Part shown: positions 7,915 to 16,344 of the stretch, one piece after another
How the letters are laid out: each line of letters opens with the position of its first letter
Numbering within the stretch: the stretch's first letter is position 1
NCBI GenBank assembly: GCA_029860075.1
Contig: JAOUBX010000001.1
Span: 1 to 64,000 of the forward strand
Length of the DNA stretch: 64,000 bases
Direction of reading: 5' to 3'
Source of the DNA: Deltaproteobacteria bacterium
Lineage (GTDB): Bacteria; Desulfobacterota; JADFVX01
Translations under genes and position numbers: made by a program
Notes under the pieces: generated by a model
The model's database searches: none
Told to the model about the DNA's origin: nothing
Seen by the model: the letters and a program-made list of their open reading frames with translations, nothing else

Positions 7915-8889
7915 ATGGATATTCAAAAGATATTAAAGCTTGTTGAAGGCGATCTTCTGCGTGTGGAAGATGAGTTCAGGAGAAACCTCCAGTCCAGGGT
8001 AGAGCTTATACCCAAGGTGGGGGAATATGTGCTCCTTAGCGGCGGCAAAAGGCTGCGTCCCATTCTTTTACTCATGACTGCCAAAGTCGTGCAATATAAC
8101 GGTAATGATCATATCCTTCTGGCCAGTGTTGTCGAGTTTATTCATACGGCCACGCTCCTGCATGATGACGTTGTCGACAATGCAGACTTAAGGCGCGGAA
8201 TGACTTCGGCCAACTCCGTCTGGGGCAACGAAGCCAGTGTTCTTATCGGCGACTTTCTATACTCCAAATCTTTTTCCATGGCTGTTCAGTGCAATAGCAT
8301 CAAGATACTCAAGGTTCTTTCCGACGCTACGACAGATATGGCGAGGGGGATGGTTTTTGAGTTGATTAAAACAAATGATATTAATACGACGGAAGAGGAT
8401 TATATCCAGGTAATTATTGATAAAACAGCCGTGCTCATCGCTGCTGCCTGTCAGGTAGGCGGAATCCTTGGAGAGGTGGATGAAGAAAGAGAACTTGCCC
8501 TCAGGGATTACGGCATGAATATGGGGATTGCCTTCCAACTGATGGATGACAGTATGGATTATGTCTCTACGGAAGAAGATTTCGGTAAAACCATAGGAAC
8601 GGATCTGCAGGAAGGAAAAGTAACGCTTCCAGTGATTAAGGCGCTCAATGAATGTACCTCTGAAGAGAAAGAATCTATCAGTGGGCTTCTTGATTTGGAT
8701 GAAATAAACGAAGATGACCTTTCCCTTGCCCTGGATCTTATCAATAAGTATGGGGGGATTGACTATACTGTTCAAAAGGCGAGAGATTACATTGCCAGGG
8801 CAAAGGAGAATATTGCTGTTTTTGAGGACTCTGAAATGAAGGAGGCCCTTCTTGAAATGGCAAACTACGTGGTTGAAAGAGAGAACTAG
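7915..8889 (+). CDS. ispB: Long-chain polyprenyl diphosphate synthase (octaprenyl-type)
   Basis: This 324-residue trans-prenyltransferase condenses isopentenyl diphosphate units to make the quinone side chain. The first Asp-rich motif is DDVVD (D84, D85, D88) and the second is DDSMD (D211, D212, D215), with GGKRLRP near residue 43 for substrate binding. The residue five before the first motif is Ala (A79), typical of long-chain enzymes; chain length itself cannot be read. With UbiV/UbiU nearby, a ubiquinone role is likely, though menaquinone is possible. The ATG at 7915 lacks a clear Shine-Dalgarno and sits just after a good promoter. Confidence 0.88.
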   Translation: MDIQKILKLVEGDLLRVEDEFRRNLQSRVELIPKVGEYVLLSGGKRLRPILLLMTAKVVQYNGNDHILLASVVEFIHTATLLHDDVVDNADLRRGMTSANSVWGNEASVLIGDFLYSKSFSMAVQCNSIKILKVLSDATTDMARGMVFELIKTNDINTTEEDYIQVIIDKTAVLIAAACQVGGILGEVDEERELALRDYGMNMGIAFQLMDDSMDYVSTEEDFGKTIGTDLQEGKVTLPVIKALNECTSEEKESISGLLDLDEINEDDLSLALDLINKYGGIDYTVQKARDYIARAKENIAVFEDSEMKEALLEMANYVVEREN

Positions 8890-9007
8890 CTGACTTCTTT
8901 TGAAAGGGATAATCAACTATCTTGCCAGCCGGCTGAGTAACATTTCCATCATTGATGGCTAGTCCCTGTTCCCAATTTATAAAATCTGCACAGGTTAAAA
9001 AAAGAGA

Positions 9008-10252
9008 ATGAATAAACTGGATGATTACCGTCTGAAACTGGGCGGGAAAGAATACGTGCCCATTATGCTTGGCGGTATGGGTGTTGATATTTCCAATGCC
9101 GAACTGGCGCTTGAAGTTGCCAGGCTTGGCGGAATAGGGCACATATCTGATGCGCTCATCCAGTCTGTTTCCGACAAATATTACGGAACAAGCTTCGATA
9201 GGGAAAAACTCAACAAATACCGGCATGTGGCGCCTCTTCGAAACAAGGCAGAGGCGCAGTTTGACCTTGCTCATGTTGAAAAGGCGACCAAACTTCACGT
9301 CGAACATACCATGAACGGCAAGAAGGGTGACGGCGCCATCTACATTAACTGCATGGAAAAGCTGACCATGAATGCGCCAAAGGAGACGCTCAGAACGCGG
9401 CTGGCGGCAGCCATGGATGCGGGCATAGACGGCATTACGCTAAGCGCCGGACTCCATCTCGGCTCCTTTGATCTGATTAGTGATCATCCCCGATTCCGTG
9501 ACACTCAACTCGGTGTTATTGTGTCATCCTTAAGGGCCCTTATGCTCTTTCTTAAAAGAGCTGCAAGGGTTAATAGAATGCCCGACTTCATTGTCGTAGA
9601 AGGGCCTCTTGCCGGTGGTCACCTCGGTTTTGGTGCAGAAGACTGGAAGAAATTCAACCTGAAAGATATTGTCGCCGAAGTTATTAGATACCTCAAGGAT
9701 AAGGACATTCATATCCCCGTTATTCCGGCAGGGGGGATTTTTACGGGGACCGACGGCGTTGAATTCATGGCTATGGGCGCATCAGGAATCCAGGTAGCCA
9801 ACCGTTTTACCATTACCAGAGAATGCGCCATGCCTGATGAGGTAAAACAGGAGTACTTTAAGGCAAAAGAAGAAGATATTGTTGTCAATACGATCTCTCC
9901 GACAGGCTATCCTATGCGTATGCTTAAGCATTGCCCTGCCGTCGGTTCCGGTGTGAAACCTAATTGCGAAATGCTCGGTTATCTTCTCGACAAGGACGGT
10001 AACTGCAGTTATATTGATTCTTACTACAGGGAACTGGAGAAGGGGGATAAAGTATCCGTTTTTGACAAGACCTGCTTATGTTTCCAAATGAAAAACTATA
10101 AGTGCTGGACATGCGGACATTACGTTTATCGTCTGAAAGATACGACAAACCGGCTTGCCGACGGCAGCTACCAGTTGCTTACGGCTGAGCAGGTTTTTGA
10201 AGATTACCAGTTCAGCACGGATCACGCCATTAAAGTACCATCACTTCCATAA
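9008..10252 (+). CDS. Nitronate monooxygenase / 2-nitropropane dioxygenase-like flavoprotein
   Basis: This 414-residue TIM-barrel FMN protein of the nitronate monooxygenase/FabK-like family has PIMLGGMGVDISNAELA at the start, the phosphate-binding EGPLAGGHLGFG segment, and PVIPAGGIFTGTDG plus MGASGIQVANRF near the C-terminal side of the barrel. An extra C-terminal tail holds a Cys cluster (CLCFQMKNYKCWTCG), which could bind a metal or iron-sulfur centre; this is not part of the classical enzyme. The natural substrate is unknown. It sits between the prenyl synthase and a cysteine desulfurase gene on the same strand. An AAAGAGA ribosome site precedes the ATG. Confidence 0.83.
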   Translation: MNKLDDYRLKLGGKEYVPIMLGGMGVDISNAELALEVARLGGIGHISDALIQSVSDKYYGTSFDREKLNKYRHVAPLRNKAEAQFDLAHVEKATKLHVEHTMNGKKGDGAIYINCMEKLTMNAPKETLRTRLAAAMDAGIDGITLSAGLHLGSFDLISDHPRFRDTQLGVIVSSLRALMLFLKRAARVNRMPDFIVVEGPLAGGHLGFGAEDWKKFNLKDIVAEVIRYLKDKDIHIPVIPAGGIFTGTDGVEFMAMGASGIQVANRFTITRECAMPDEVKQEYFKAKEEDIVVNTISPTGYPMRMLKHCPAVGSGVKPNCEMLGYLLDKDGNCSYIDSYYRELEKGDKVSVFDKTCLCFQMKNYKCWTCGHYVYRLKDTTNRLADGSYQLLTAEQVFEDYQFSTDHAIKVPSLP

Positions 10253-10328
10253 GGAGTGGTACTATCTCCTTTTCAGTAAGCCTTTCAGTTCTGTTTAAAA
10301 AATGCCATCATGGGGATTTAAGTGACCT

Positions 10329-11483
10329 ATGAAAAAGCCTGCTATCTACATGGATAATGCAGCCACGTCTTTTCCCAAGCCTGAATCCGTATACAGGGCC
10401 GTGGAAGAGATGATGCGAACAAGAGGCGGCAATCCCGGCCGGTCGGGTCACAGGATGGCCCTTGCCGCCAACAGGGTAATATTCGATGCAAGAGAATCCC
10501 TGGCAAACCTCTTTTCCATAAAAGACAGTTCCCGCCTTATTTTTACTTCAAACGCCACAGAGGCGCTCAATCTTGCAATCAAGGGAATTGTCGGAGAGGG
10601 TTCCCATGTTATTACTTCGGGGATTGAACACAGCTCCATAACAAGACCCCTTTCCGCCTTGCAGAAAAAAGGGGTGCAAGTCAGTAAAATAGATTGTGAC
10701 AAGGACGGCTGTTTCCATGCGGAAGAGATAAAAAAAAAGATAAAGAATAATACCTCCCTCATTGCCCTTACCCATGCCTCTAACGTTATTGGAACCATTG
10801 AGCCTGTTGCCGGGATTGGCGCTTTGGCCAGGGAAAGGAACGTTCCTTTTCTTCTCGATGCAGCCCAGACGGCAGGGACTATGCCAATTGATGTGAATGA
10901 GCTTAAAATTGATCTCCTGGCGGCGGCGGGACATAAAAGCCTGCTGGGAATGCAGGGGACGGGGATTCTCTATATTGCTCCCCATATTAATCTTACTCCC
11001 CTTAAAGAGGGGGGCACAGGCGCCGGTATTTCAGGTGATGAACAGCCCCTTGAGCTTCCCGACAGGTTTGAAGCGGGAACGATGAATACGCCGGGTATTG
11101 CCGGCCTTGGCGCCGGTGCGAGGTTCATCCTGGAAGAGGGTTTTCCTGCCATCAGGCAAAAGGAAATGAGCCTTATAAAAAGGCTGATAGAAGGTCTTGC
11201 CGGTGAACCTGGCATCACGATTTACGGCAGTCTCCATGCAGAAGAGAGAGTCTCTCTTCTCTCCTTTAACATTAAAGGGATAGATTCTTCGGAAGTGGCC
11301 TTTCGCCTCGATGATGAGTACGGTATAATGACGCGGGGAGGGCTGCATTGTGCTGCCGATGCCCACAAATTCCTTGGGACCTATCCGGGAGGGTGTGTCA
11401 GATTAAGCCCCGGTTACTTTAACACTATGGAAGAGATTGATGCCGTCATAGCGGCTGTGCGGGAAATTGCCGGGGGAAAGTAG
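10329..11483 (+). CDS. Cysteine desulfurase family protein (class V aminotransferase)
   Basis: This 384-residue PLP enzyme of the NifS/SufS group releases sulfur (or selenium) from cysteine (or selenocysteine). The N-terminus is YMDNAATSFPKPESVY; the PLP lysine is K203 in AAAGHKSLLG. The sulfur-accepting cysteine is C341 in GGLHCAADAH, followed by GCVRLSPGYFNT. Sequence style fits the stand-alone cysteine desulfurase family found beside DUF3343 and selenium genes rather than IscS. The stop is two bases before the DUF3343 start, so the pair is surely co-transcribed. Confidence 0.87.
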   Translation: MKKPAIYMDNAATSFPKPESVYRAVEEMMRTRGGNPGRSGHRMALAANRVIFDARESLANLFSIKDSSRLIFTSNATEALNLAIKGIVGEGSHVITSGIEHSSITRPLSALQKKGVQVSKIDCDKDGCFHAEEIKKKIKNNTSLIALTHASNVIGTIEPVAGIGALARERNVPFLLDAAQTAGTMPIDVNELKIDLLAAAGHKSLLGMQGTGILYIAPHINLTPLKEGGTGAGISGDEQPLELPDRFEAGTMNTPGIAGLGAGARFILEEGFPAIRQKEMSLIKRLIEGLAGEPGITIYGSLHAEERVSLLSFNIKGIDSSEVAFRLDDEYGIMTRGGLHCAADAHKFLGTYPGGCVRLSPGYFNTMEEIDAVIAAVREIAGGK

Positions 11484-11485
11484 TT

Positions 11486-11743
11486 GTGTGGGAAGCTGAA
11501 AAGAGGGAGAAACTGAGAAAGAGAGAGGGGACTTTTCTCGTTTTTGAAACAACCCACCTGACCATGAAAGTGGAAAGCCTTTTTAATAATAACGGCATAG
11601 CAAACAGGCTCTTTCCGAAAGCCAAAGGTGTTGTCAGTAAATGCGGGCTTATGGTCAAGATACTTGAAAGTGACCTTGAAAAGGCGAAGGGCCTTTGTGA
11701 AAAAGAGGGGATTATTATTAATGAAGTTGTTATAGTCGAATGA
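11486..11743 (+). CDS. DUF3343 putative Se/S carrier-like protein
   Basis: This 85-residue protein has TFLVFETTHLTMKVESLF, then the GVVSKCGLMVKIL segment with a single conserved cysteine, the DUF3343 pattern. The family is annotated as a putative selenium/sulfur carrier. Its GTG start at 11486 follows the desulfurase stop almost immediately, with GGGGGAAAG inside that gene serving as ribosome site. A likely role is accepting persulfide or perselenide from the upstream enzyme; this is an inference from family and context. Confidence 0.8.
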   Translation: MWEAEKREKLRKREGTFLVFETTHLTMKVESLFNNNGIANRLFPKAKGVVSKCGLMVKILESDLEKAKGLCEKEGIIINEVVIVE

Positions 11744-11824
11744 GTAAAAATATTTCGCGCAAAGACGTTTATGCCCTGCGGGTGCAAAGAGTGCAAAGAA
11801 ATAACCTATAAAATAAGAATCAAA

Positions 11825-12517
11825 ATGTTAAAACCGCTTATTATTTTTTTTATTGTTTCATCTCTTAACTTAAATATAGCTAGTGCCTTTTCCCAGGAGT
11901 ACAGGTGGGTAGATGAAAAGGGCGTGTTGCATTTTTCCGACAATCCCCCGCCGGAAGATCTTAAGTCGAAACCTCCTTTAATAGAGAATCCCGAGTCTCT
12001 GGTAAAAGAGCCGGAACAAAAGCCTGCACCGGAAGTAAAGACAAAGCCGAAGCCTAAAGTAAATCCCCCAAAAAAACCGACAGTAAAAGTAGTTCCTTTA
12101 AAATCAGAGGAAGGGAAAAAACTGTACGATATTAGGGGAAAAGTAGCTCAAATAGCAGGAGTGGATGCAATAATTCTCACTTCAGGAGAAAAGGTTAAGT
12201 ATATTGGTGTACGTGACCCATCGACATTTCTTTCTAAAAACGATTTGTCGCACAGGATGACTGAAGTGCTAAGTTTTCATGAAAAACTGGTTAAGGGCAA
12301 GACAGTAACGGTTTTGCTCGGTAAAAGAAAGAAAGATAAAAAAGGAAATTACCTGGGGCATGTTTTTCTGGGGCAGCAGGCCTTTGTCAATGCTGAGTTG
12401 CTCAGGAAGGGATTTGCCATGACGGAAGAGTATCCCGGTGACTTTGAGTATCAGGCTCTTTTTATTCGTTTGCAAAGAGATGCCCAGGAGAAGGGCTTAG
12501 GTATCTGGAAGTATTAG
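11825..12517 (+). CDS. Secreted DUF4124 + staphylococcal-nuclease-like domain protein
   Basis: The protein of 230 residues has a signal peptide (MLKPLIIFFIVSSLNLNIASA), a DUF4124 segment (YRWVDEKGVLHFSDNPP), a long Pro/Lys-rich linker, and a C-terminal SNase-like OB fold (YIGVRDPSTF, then a lysine-rich VTVLLGKRKKDKKGNYLGHVF and ELLRKGFA). The catalytic Arg/Glu set of true thermonuclease is not clearly complete, so nuclease activity is uncertain. An in-frame ATG at 11771 would add 18 residues ahead of the signal peptide; 11825 fits export better. Its stop codon overlaps the stop of the convergent plsY gene. Confidence 0.75.
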   Translation: MLKPLIIFFIVSSLNLNIASAFSQEYRWVDEKGVLHFSDNPPPEDLKSKPPLIENPESLVKEPEQKPAPEVKTKPKPKVNPPKKPTVKVVPLKSEEGKKLYDIRGKVAQIAGVDAIILTSGEKVKYIGVRDPSTFLSKNDLSHRMTEVLSFHEKLVKGKTVTVLLGKRKKDKKGNYLGHVFLGQQAFVNAELLRKGFAMTEEYPGDFEYQALFIRLQRDAQEKGLGIWKY

Positions 12518-13152
12518 TTTTCTTCTGAGACTTGTGGTTTTTCTACTTCTTCCTCTTTAATTTTTTCCTCACCTAGTTTGTTTTCTTGTCCTTCAAGAAG
12601 TCTCAGAATATTCTCTTTATGCCTGTAGATAACAATTCCGCCAATGATGACGGCAAGAATAATATAAATTTTTGTTTCCGAAAAGAGACCAATGAATGCG
12701 GGCATGAGACCGGCAGCGACGACGGAGCCGAGGGAGACAAATCGCCAAATGTAGACAAGCCCCCCAAAAACGGCTATAGCTGCAAGTACGGACAGGGGAC
12801 TGATATAGATAAAGACGCCCAGTGCCGTGGCAACACCCTTGCCGCCTTTAAAGTTATTAAAGAGGGGATAAATATGGCCGAGAAAGGCTACCAGCCCTAC
12901 TGTTGCGATGAGCCAGGGGAAATCCCCTGCTACTACTGTCGTCACCAGCAGGGGGATGACGCCTTTCAGCGTATCCCCCGCCAGTGTTATTATTCCTGCT
13001 TTTTTCCCTGCAACTCTTCCCACATTGGTGGCGCCGATATTACCGCTTCCCTCCTTGGTGATATCACCGATACCATAGTATCTGGCGAGTATAACGCCGG
13101 TTGGGATGGAGCCGATGAGATAGGCGAAGAGTATGAGCAGGGTTTCCTTCAT
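12514..13152 (-). CDS. plsY: Acyl-phosphate:glycerol-3-phosphate acyltransferase PlsY
   Basis: This 212-residue membrane enzyme makes lysophosphatidic acid from acyl-phosphate and glycerol 3-phosphate, the first step of phospholipid synthesis. It has the family signatures AYLIGSIPTGVILARYYG, GSGNIGATNVGRVAGKKAG and a HIYPLFNNFKGGKGVAT loop, with about five membrane helices, and a charged C-terminal tail rich in Glu/Lys beyond the usual end. The ATG at 13152 is immediately preceded by a MITE-like repeat, so no native Shine-Dalgarno remains upstream. The start still fits the family N-terminus. Confidence 0.93.
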   Translation of the reverse strand: MKETLLILFAYLIGSIPTGVILARYYGIGDITKEGSGNIGATNVGRVAGKKAGIITLAGDTLKGVIPLLVTTVVAGDFPWLIATVGLVAFLGHIYPLFNNFKGGKGVATALGVFIYISPLSVLAAIAVFGGLVYIWRFVSLGSVVAAGLMPAFIGLFSETKIYIILAVIIGGIVIYRHKENILRLLEGQENKLGEEKIKEEEVEKPQVSEEN

Positions 13153-13423
13153 TAGTGTTGTGTCAACCGTAAATTAGCAGCCTCAGCGAGATGATAAGCG
13201 GTCATATGCAAGGCGCGCGAGCGCGGGACTAGCTGTAGATAATTCAAGCGAGCGCAACACAGCAGATGGCCGCTTATCATCTCGCCCGAAGGGAACCATT
13301 CATACCGCCCAATGCTGTGTTGCAGCCACTTGAAATATGAATAACTATTCCTGCGTGATTGCGCCTTGCCTTGGACTGTATGAAAGGCTCTGAGGCTGTC
13401 AATTGACGGTTGACGCAACACTA
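13153..13423. mobile_element. MITE-like element with nested inverted repeats
   Basis: This 271-bp element has 18-bp terminal inverted repeats with one mismatch (TAGTGTTGTGTCAACCGT at 13153-13170 and the complement at 13406-13423). Each end carries a TA dinucleotide, as expected for elements that duplicate TA. Inside, 13186-13209 and 13262-13285 form a second inverted repeat (24 bp, two mismatches, core GAGATGATAAGCGG). A third imperfect pair involves TTCAAGCGAGCGCAACACAG and its partner around 13311-13330. No transposase is present; the 89-codon minus-strand reading frame across it shows no family features and is treated as spurious. Confidence 0.75.
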
Positions 13424-13425
13424 GC

Positions 13426-13752
13426 TTAAAACCATTCGCTGTCGGCTATTAAGAGCCGTTCTACGGGAGCTCCCGCCTCAATGTGAGAATCCATGATCTC
13501 TTTAACATCCCCAGGCTGGACCTCTTTGTACCATACGTTATCGGGCATGACCGTTACCACTGTTCCCAGGTTGCAAGGTCCGAGACAACCTGATGCTGTC
13601 GCCGTGATTTTACCATTAAGTTCCCTGGCTTCTCTTTCTTCCCTGAATGCATTAAGAACGTCGGAAGCGCCCACTTCTCCGCAACTCCCTCTCGGGTGTC
13701 CAGGCGGTCTTCTGTTACTGCAAACAAGTATGATTTTTTCCGGTTTTGGCAT
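13426..13752 (-). CDS. Thioredoxin-like [2Fe-2S] ferredoxin
   Basis: This 108-residue protein of the thioredoxin-fold 2Fe-2S ferredoxin family is related to NuoE and Aquifex ferredoxin. Cluster cysteines are the early CSNRR and SCGE cysteines plus the SGCLGPCNLG pair. It has a conserved PDNVWY segment before the C-terminal helix. It is probably a soluble electron carrier. It lies 27 bases downstream of fxsA on the same strand and likely shares its transcript; the MITE-like element follows directly. Confidence 0.85.
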   Translation of the reverse strand: MPKPEKIILVCSNRRPPGHPRGSCGEVGASDVLNAFREEREARELNGKITATASGCLGPCNLGTVVTVMPDNVWYKEVQPGDVKEIMDSHIEAGAPVERLLIADSEWF

Positions 13753-13779
13753 TTTAATCCTCCAATTTAATAGTTTTAC

Positions 13780-14172
13780 TTAAAACTTACGGATATGGAT
13801 ATCCGTAATGGACATCCTGTATTTTATATATTTCTTTAAAAATTGCTTGATAATAAGCCGTGATGAAGGAATAACAAGCAGGAACCCTGTTAAATCGGTA
13901 GTAACACCCGGTGTGACGAGCAAGGCGCCGGCAATGAGAACGAGAGCGCCGTCGAAGAGCTCTTCCGCCGGAAAGCGGCCCTCCAGCATATTTTGCTGAA
14001 AGCGGGTAATAACACTGATTCCCTCCATCTTCACAAGGTAAGCGCCCAGCATGGCTGTAAAGATAACAAGCATTATCGTGTTTAAGGTCCCAATGACTGT
14101 GCCGATCTTGATAAGCAGGGCCAGCTCAATGACGGGAACGATGGTGAATATGAGGAATAGTTTGAAAAACAT
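13780..14172 (-). CDS. fxsA: FxsA family membrane protein
   Basis: This 130-residue protein has the FxsA pattern: N-terminal helix LFLIFTIVPVIELALLIKIG, a second helix (residues 28-48), and the ALLVTPGVTTDLTGFLLVIP segment. FxsA is an inner-membrane protein known in E. coli for reducing F-exclusion of phage T7; its general role is unclear. It is followed by the ferredoxin gene on the same strand. Confidence 0.9.
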   Translation of the reverse strand: MFFKLFLIFTIVPVIELALLIKIGTVIGTLNTIMLVIFTAMLGAYLVKMEGISVITRFQQNMLEGRFPAEELFDGALVLIAGALLVTPGVTTDLTGFLLVIPSSRLIIKQFLKKYIKYRMSITDIHIRKF

Positions 14173-14252
14173 TTAATTTCCTTAATTAATTGATTAGCTA
14201 CTGATCTTCACTGATTGATTATGATGCCCTATGATTATGTTTCTCCTTGTAA

Positions 14253-14326
14253 TGTCATTTCGACCAAAGGGAGAAATCCTGGGAGCTAATTATAAAAAAG
14301 ATTTCTCACATACCTTCGAAATGACA
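14253..14326. repeat. Palindromic intergenic repeat
   Basis: TGTCATTTCGA (14253-14263) and TCGAAATGACA (14316-14326) are perfect inverted copies, with a second inner pair GAGAAATC / GATTTCTC at 14271-14278 and 14300-14307. The whole 74-bp unit folds into a long hairpin between divergent/convergent gene ends (fxsA and ubiV). This kind of unit is a widespread dispersed intergenic repeat; copy number cannot be judged from one copy. Confidence 0.65.
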
Positions 14327-14376
14327 GATCAGTGCTTATCATAAATGATCTGTGTCAATCTGTGTCCAACCAGGCT

Positions 14377-15297
14377 TTATTCAAGAGCCAGATCAGCCAG
14401 TTCATCCCCTTCAAGAAACTCGAGCCCCGCCTTGCCGTGAGACCAGCCGTTGCAGAAACCGATTTTCTCCAGTGGATTAAGCATTTCCATTGCTTCGTCG
14501 GCATCGATTTCACCGGCCAGTCTCTTGCTGAAAATGTTGACCACCTCTTTTGTCACTTTATGTTGAGGGGATATCCTCAGTGTATCTACACCGATTGCTT
14601 TTAGATCGTCCACTTCCCGGATCAGGTTCGAACACTTGCCGCTTAATATCTGCGTTCCGTTCAACTTGAAGAGCGGTTTTCTGTCGAGATCCTCAATGAG
14701 CATTCCTTCGGGAAACTTGCGGCAGTCATACTTGCAGTTGCTCTTTAAAAGACCGAAAGCTCTTGACGTATAGCACCGCCATGAAAAAGCGAGGGGTAAA
14801 TTGCCGTAAGCAAAGGCCTCCGTTTTTATGTCGCACTCATCAATAACTACCTTCATTGAATCGATAGAAAGTTCGACGGGGAAGATAAGCCGGCTTATAC
14901 CGGCAGACTTGAGAAAGTTAACTGTCGATACATTATAGCTTGTAATATGAGGGCCTGCGGCAAGTTCCTTACCTTTTCCCAGTTGGAGTGATGCGGGATC
15001 GTTACACTCAATGGGGAAGGGGAGGGCCGCATCGTCTTGCACCCGTTTTCTGTCCATTTCATCTGCTACGAGAGCCAGGGATGATATATAGACCTTTTTC
15101 CCTGCTGCTTCGAGCTTTTTGCCGACTTTCTCAAGGTCGGACAGGGTAAGGCCTGCCATCTTTGGGCAGACTACCTGGCCGATGTAAACGATGGATAGGG
15201 GATAATCGGCTACTTCATCATAAAAATTCAGCAGTTCTTCCCTGCTCCAGTCGTAAAGGACCGGACCAAGGGATAGGTTGGTATTCGTTTCTGTCAT
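14377..15297 (-). CDS. ubiV: UbiV-like O2-independent ubiquinone hydroxylation protein (peptidase U32 family)
   Basis: This 306-residue U32-family protein matches UbiV: LSLGPVLYDWSREELLNFY at the start, IGQVVCPKM, then PVELSID and YGNLPLAFSWRCYTSRAFG followed by CKYDC, and FNG-like LNGTQILSGKC and FCNGW at the end. UbiV and UbiU form a 4Fe-4S heterodimer that hydroxylates ubiquinone precursors without oxygen, using prephenate. The four cluster cysteines are visible (CPKM, the RCYTSR cysteine and the CKYDC pair). Gene order ubiU-ubiV on the same strand is typical. The lipid-binding partner UbiT is not in this window. Confidence 0.87.
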   Translation of the reverse strand: MTETNTNLSLGPVLYDWSREELLNFYDEVADYPLSIVYIGQVVCPKMAGLTLSDLEKVGKKLEAAGKKVYISSLALVADEMDRKRVQDDAALPFPIECNDPASLQLGKGKELAAGPHITSYNVSTVNFLKSAGISRLIFPVELSIDSMKVVIDECDIKTEAFAYGNLPLAFSWRCYTSRAFGLLKSNCKYDCRKFPEGMLIEDLDRKPLFKLNGTQILSGKCSNLIREVDDLKAIGVDTLRISPQHKVTKEVVNIFSKRLAGEIDADEAMEMLNPLEKIGFCNGWSHGKAGLEFLEGDELADLALE

Positions 15298-15333
15298 TGC
15301 CTTTCCTTTAGTTGAAATTCAGATATGAGGTGA

Positions 15334-16344
15334 CTATTTCTGGATGTAGGATCCGTAGGTTGTTTGCATCCCTTCCATGGTCTGGGCTGCCTGCTCCATC
15401 CACTTGTCGTCTACATAGTACCCTTCCGGGTCGTCATAGTAACGGTCAATGGCATCTCTCAGTATGCCCGTCATGGTGGAGACATAAGACCTCGTTCGTT
15501 GTCTTCCCTCTACCTTAAGGGAATCGGCGCCGCTTCCTATCATTTGGGGGAGGATTTCGAGGACATTAAGTGACGACGGTTCCTCGATGGGATAGCCGAG
15601 TTCTTCGCCGTTGAAATAGTAGCGGCCCTTGCAGCTCGTAGGATAAGAGGTGACTTCACCGGGGGCGTACTTGTTAAGCACGACGCTTCCAAGGCTCACC
15701 TTCAGTTCATTTCCTTCATTTTCAAAGGATACGAAACTTGACGGCGAGCAGACGCCGCCTGTGTTGCAGGAGACGCCTGTAATATAAGACGACAGGTAGC
15801 ATCTTCCGCAGATGTTGATGCAGAGGCCGCCGAATCCGAAAACTTCCAGTTCAAAATCGCTCATTTCATCTTTGATTTCGCGAATCTCCTCGACGGTAAG
15901 CACGCGGGGAAGAACGGCCCTTTTAACGTTAAAATGCTCCCTGTAGAAATTAAGGCTTTCTACATTGGATGAACTGCCCTGGACACTCAGGTGAAGCCTC
16001 AGGTCGGGGTAGGTTTCTGCGGCATACTGCAATATTCCCATGTTGGCAATGATAGCCGCATCGGCGCCGAGGTGGACAACATTGTCTACCGATTCAAACC
16101 ATACCTTCTCATCGTGAAACTGGGGGAAGGTGTTGATGGCAATATAGACTTTTTTTCCCTTTTTATGGGCATATTCAATGCCGTTGCCTATATCTTTGTT
16201 GCTAAAATTGAGCCCTTCGAAATTTCGGGCATTGGTGGCATTTCTGAATCCCAGATAAACCACATCGGCGCCACTGTCTATTGCCGCCTTAAGAGAGGGA
16301 AGGTTCCCGGCAGGGCAACATAATTCTATTTTTTCATCTTCCAT
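15334..16344 (-). CDS. ubiU: UbiU-like O2-independent ubiquinone hydroxylation protein (peptidase U32 family)
   Basis: This 336-residue U32 protein carries ELCCPAGNLPSLKAAIDSGA and NARNFEGLNFS at the N-terminus and the cysteine set CINICGRCYLSSY plus CNTGGVC and CKGRYY that binds a 4Fe-4S cluster in UbiU. It pairs with UbiV for anaerobic ubiquinone hydroxylation. The start at 16344 is preferred because GAGGA lies just upstream and E. coli UbiU begins at the matching residue. An in-frame ATG at 16377 would add 11 residues. A 36-base gap separates it from ubiV. Confidence 0.87.
   Translation of the reverse strand: MEDEKIELCCPAGNLPSLKAAIDSGADVVYLGFRNATNARNFEGLNFSNKDIGNGIEYAHKKGKKVYIAINTFPQFHDEKVWFESVDNVVHLGADAAIIANMGILQYAAETYPDLRLHLSVQGSSSNVESLNFYREHFNVKRAVLPRVLTVEEIREIKDEMSDFELEVFGFGGLCINICGRCYLSSYITGVSCNTGGVCSPSSFVSFENEGNELKVSLGSVVLNKYAPGEVTSYPTSCKGRYYFNGEELGYPIEEPSSLNVLEILPQMIGSGADSLKVEGRQRTRSYVSTMTGILRDAIDRYYDDPEGYYVDDKWMEQAAQTMEGMQTTYGSYIQK

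Noticed and set aside
13152-13421. 89-codon minus-strand reading frame upstream of plsY
   Set aside because: It lies entirely inside the MITE-like element, follows its nested inverted repeats and has no protein family features.
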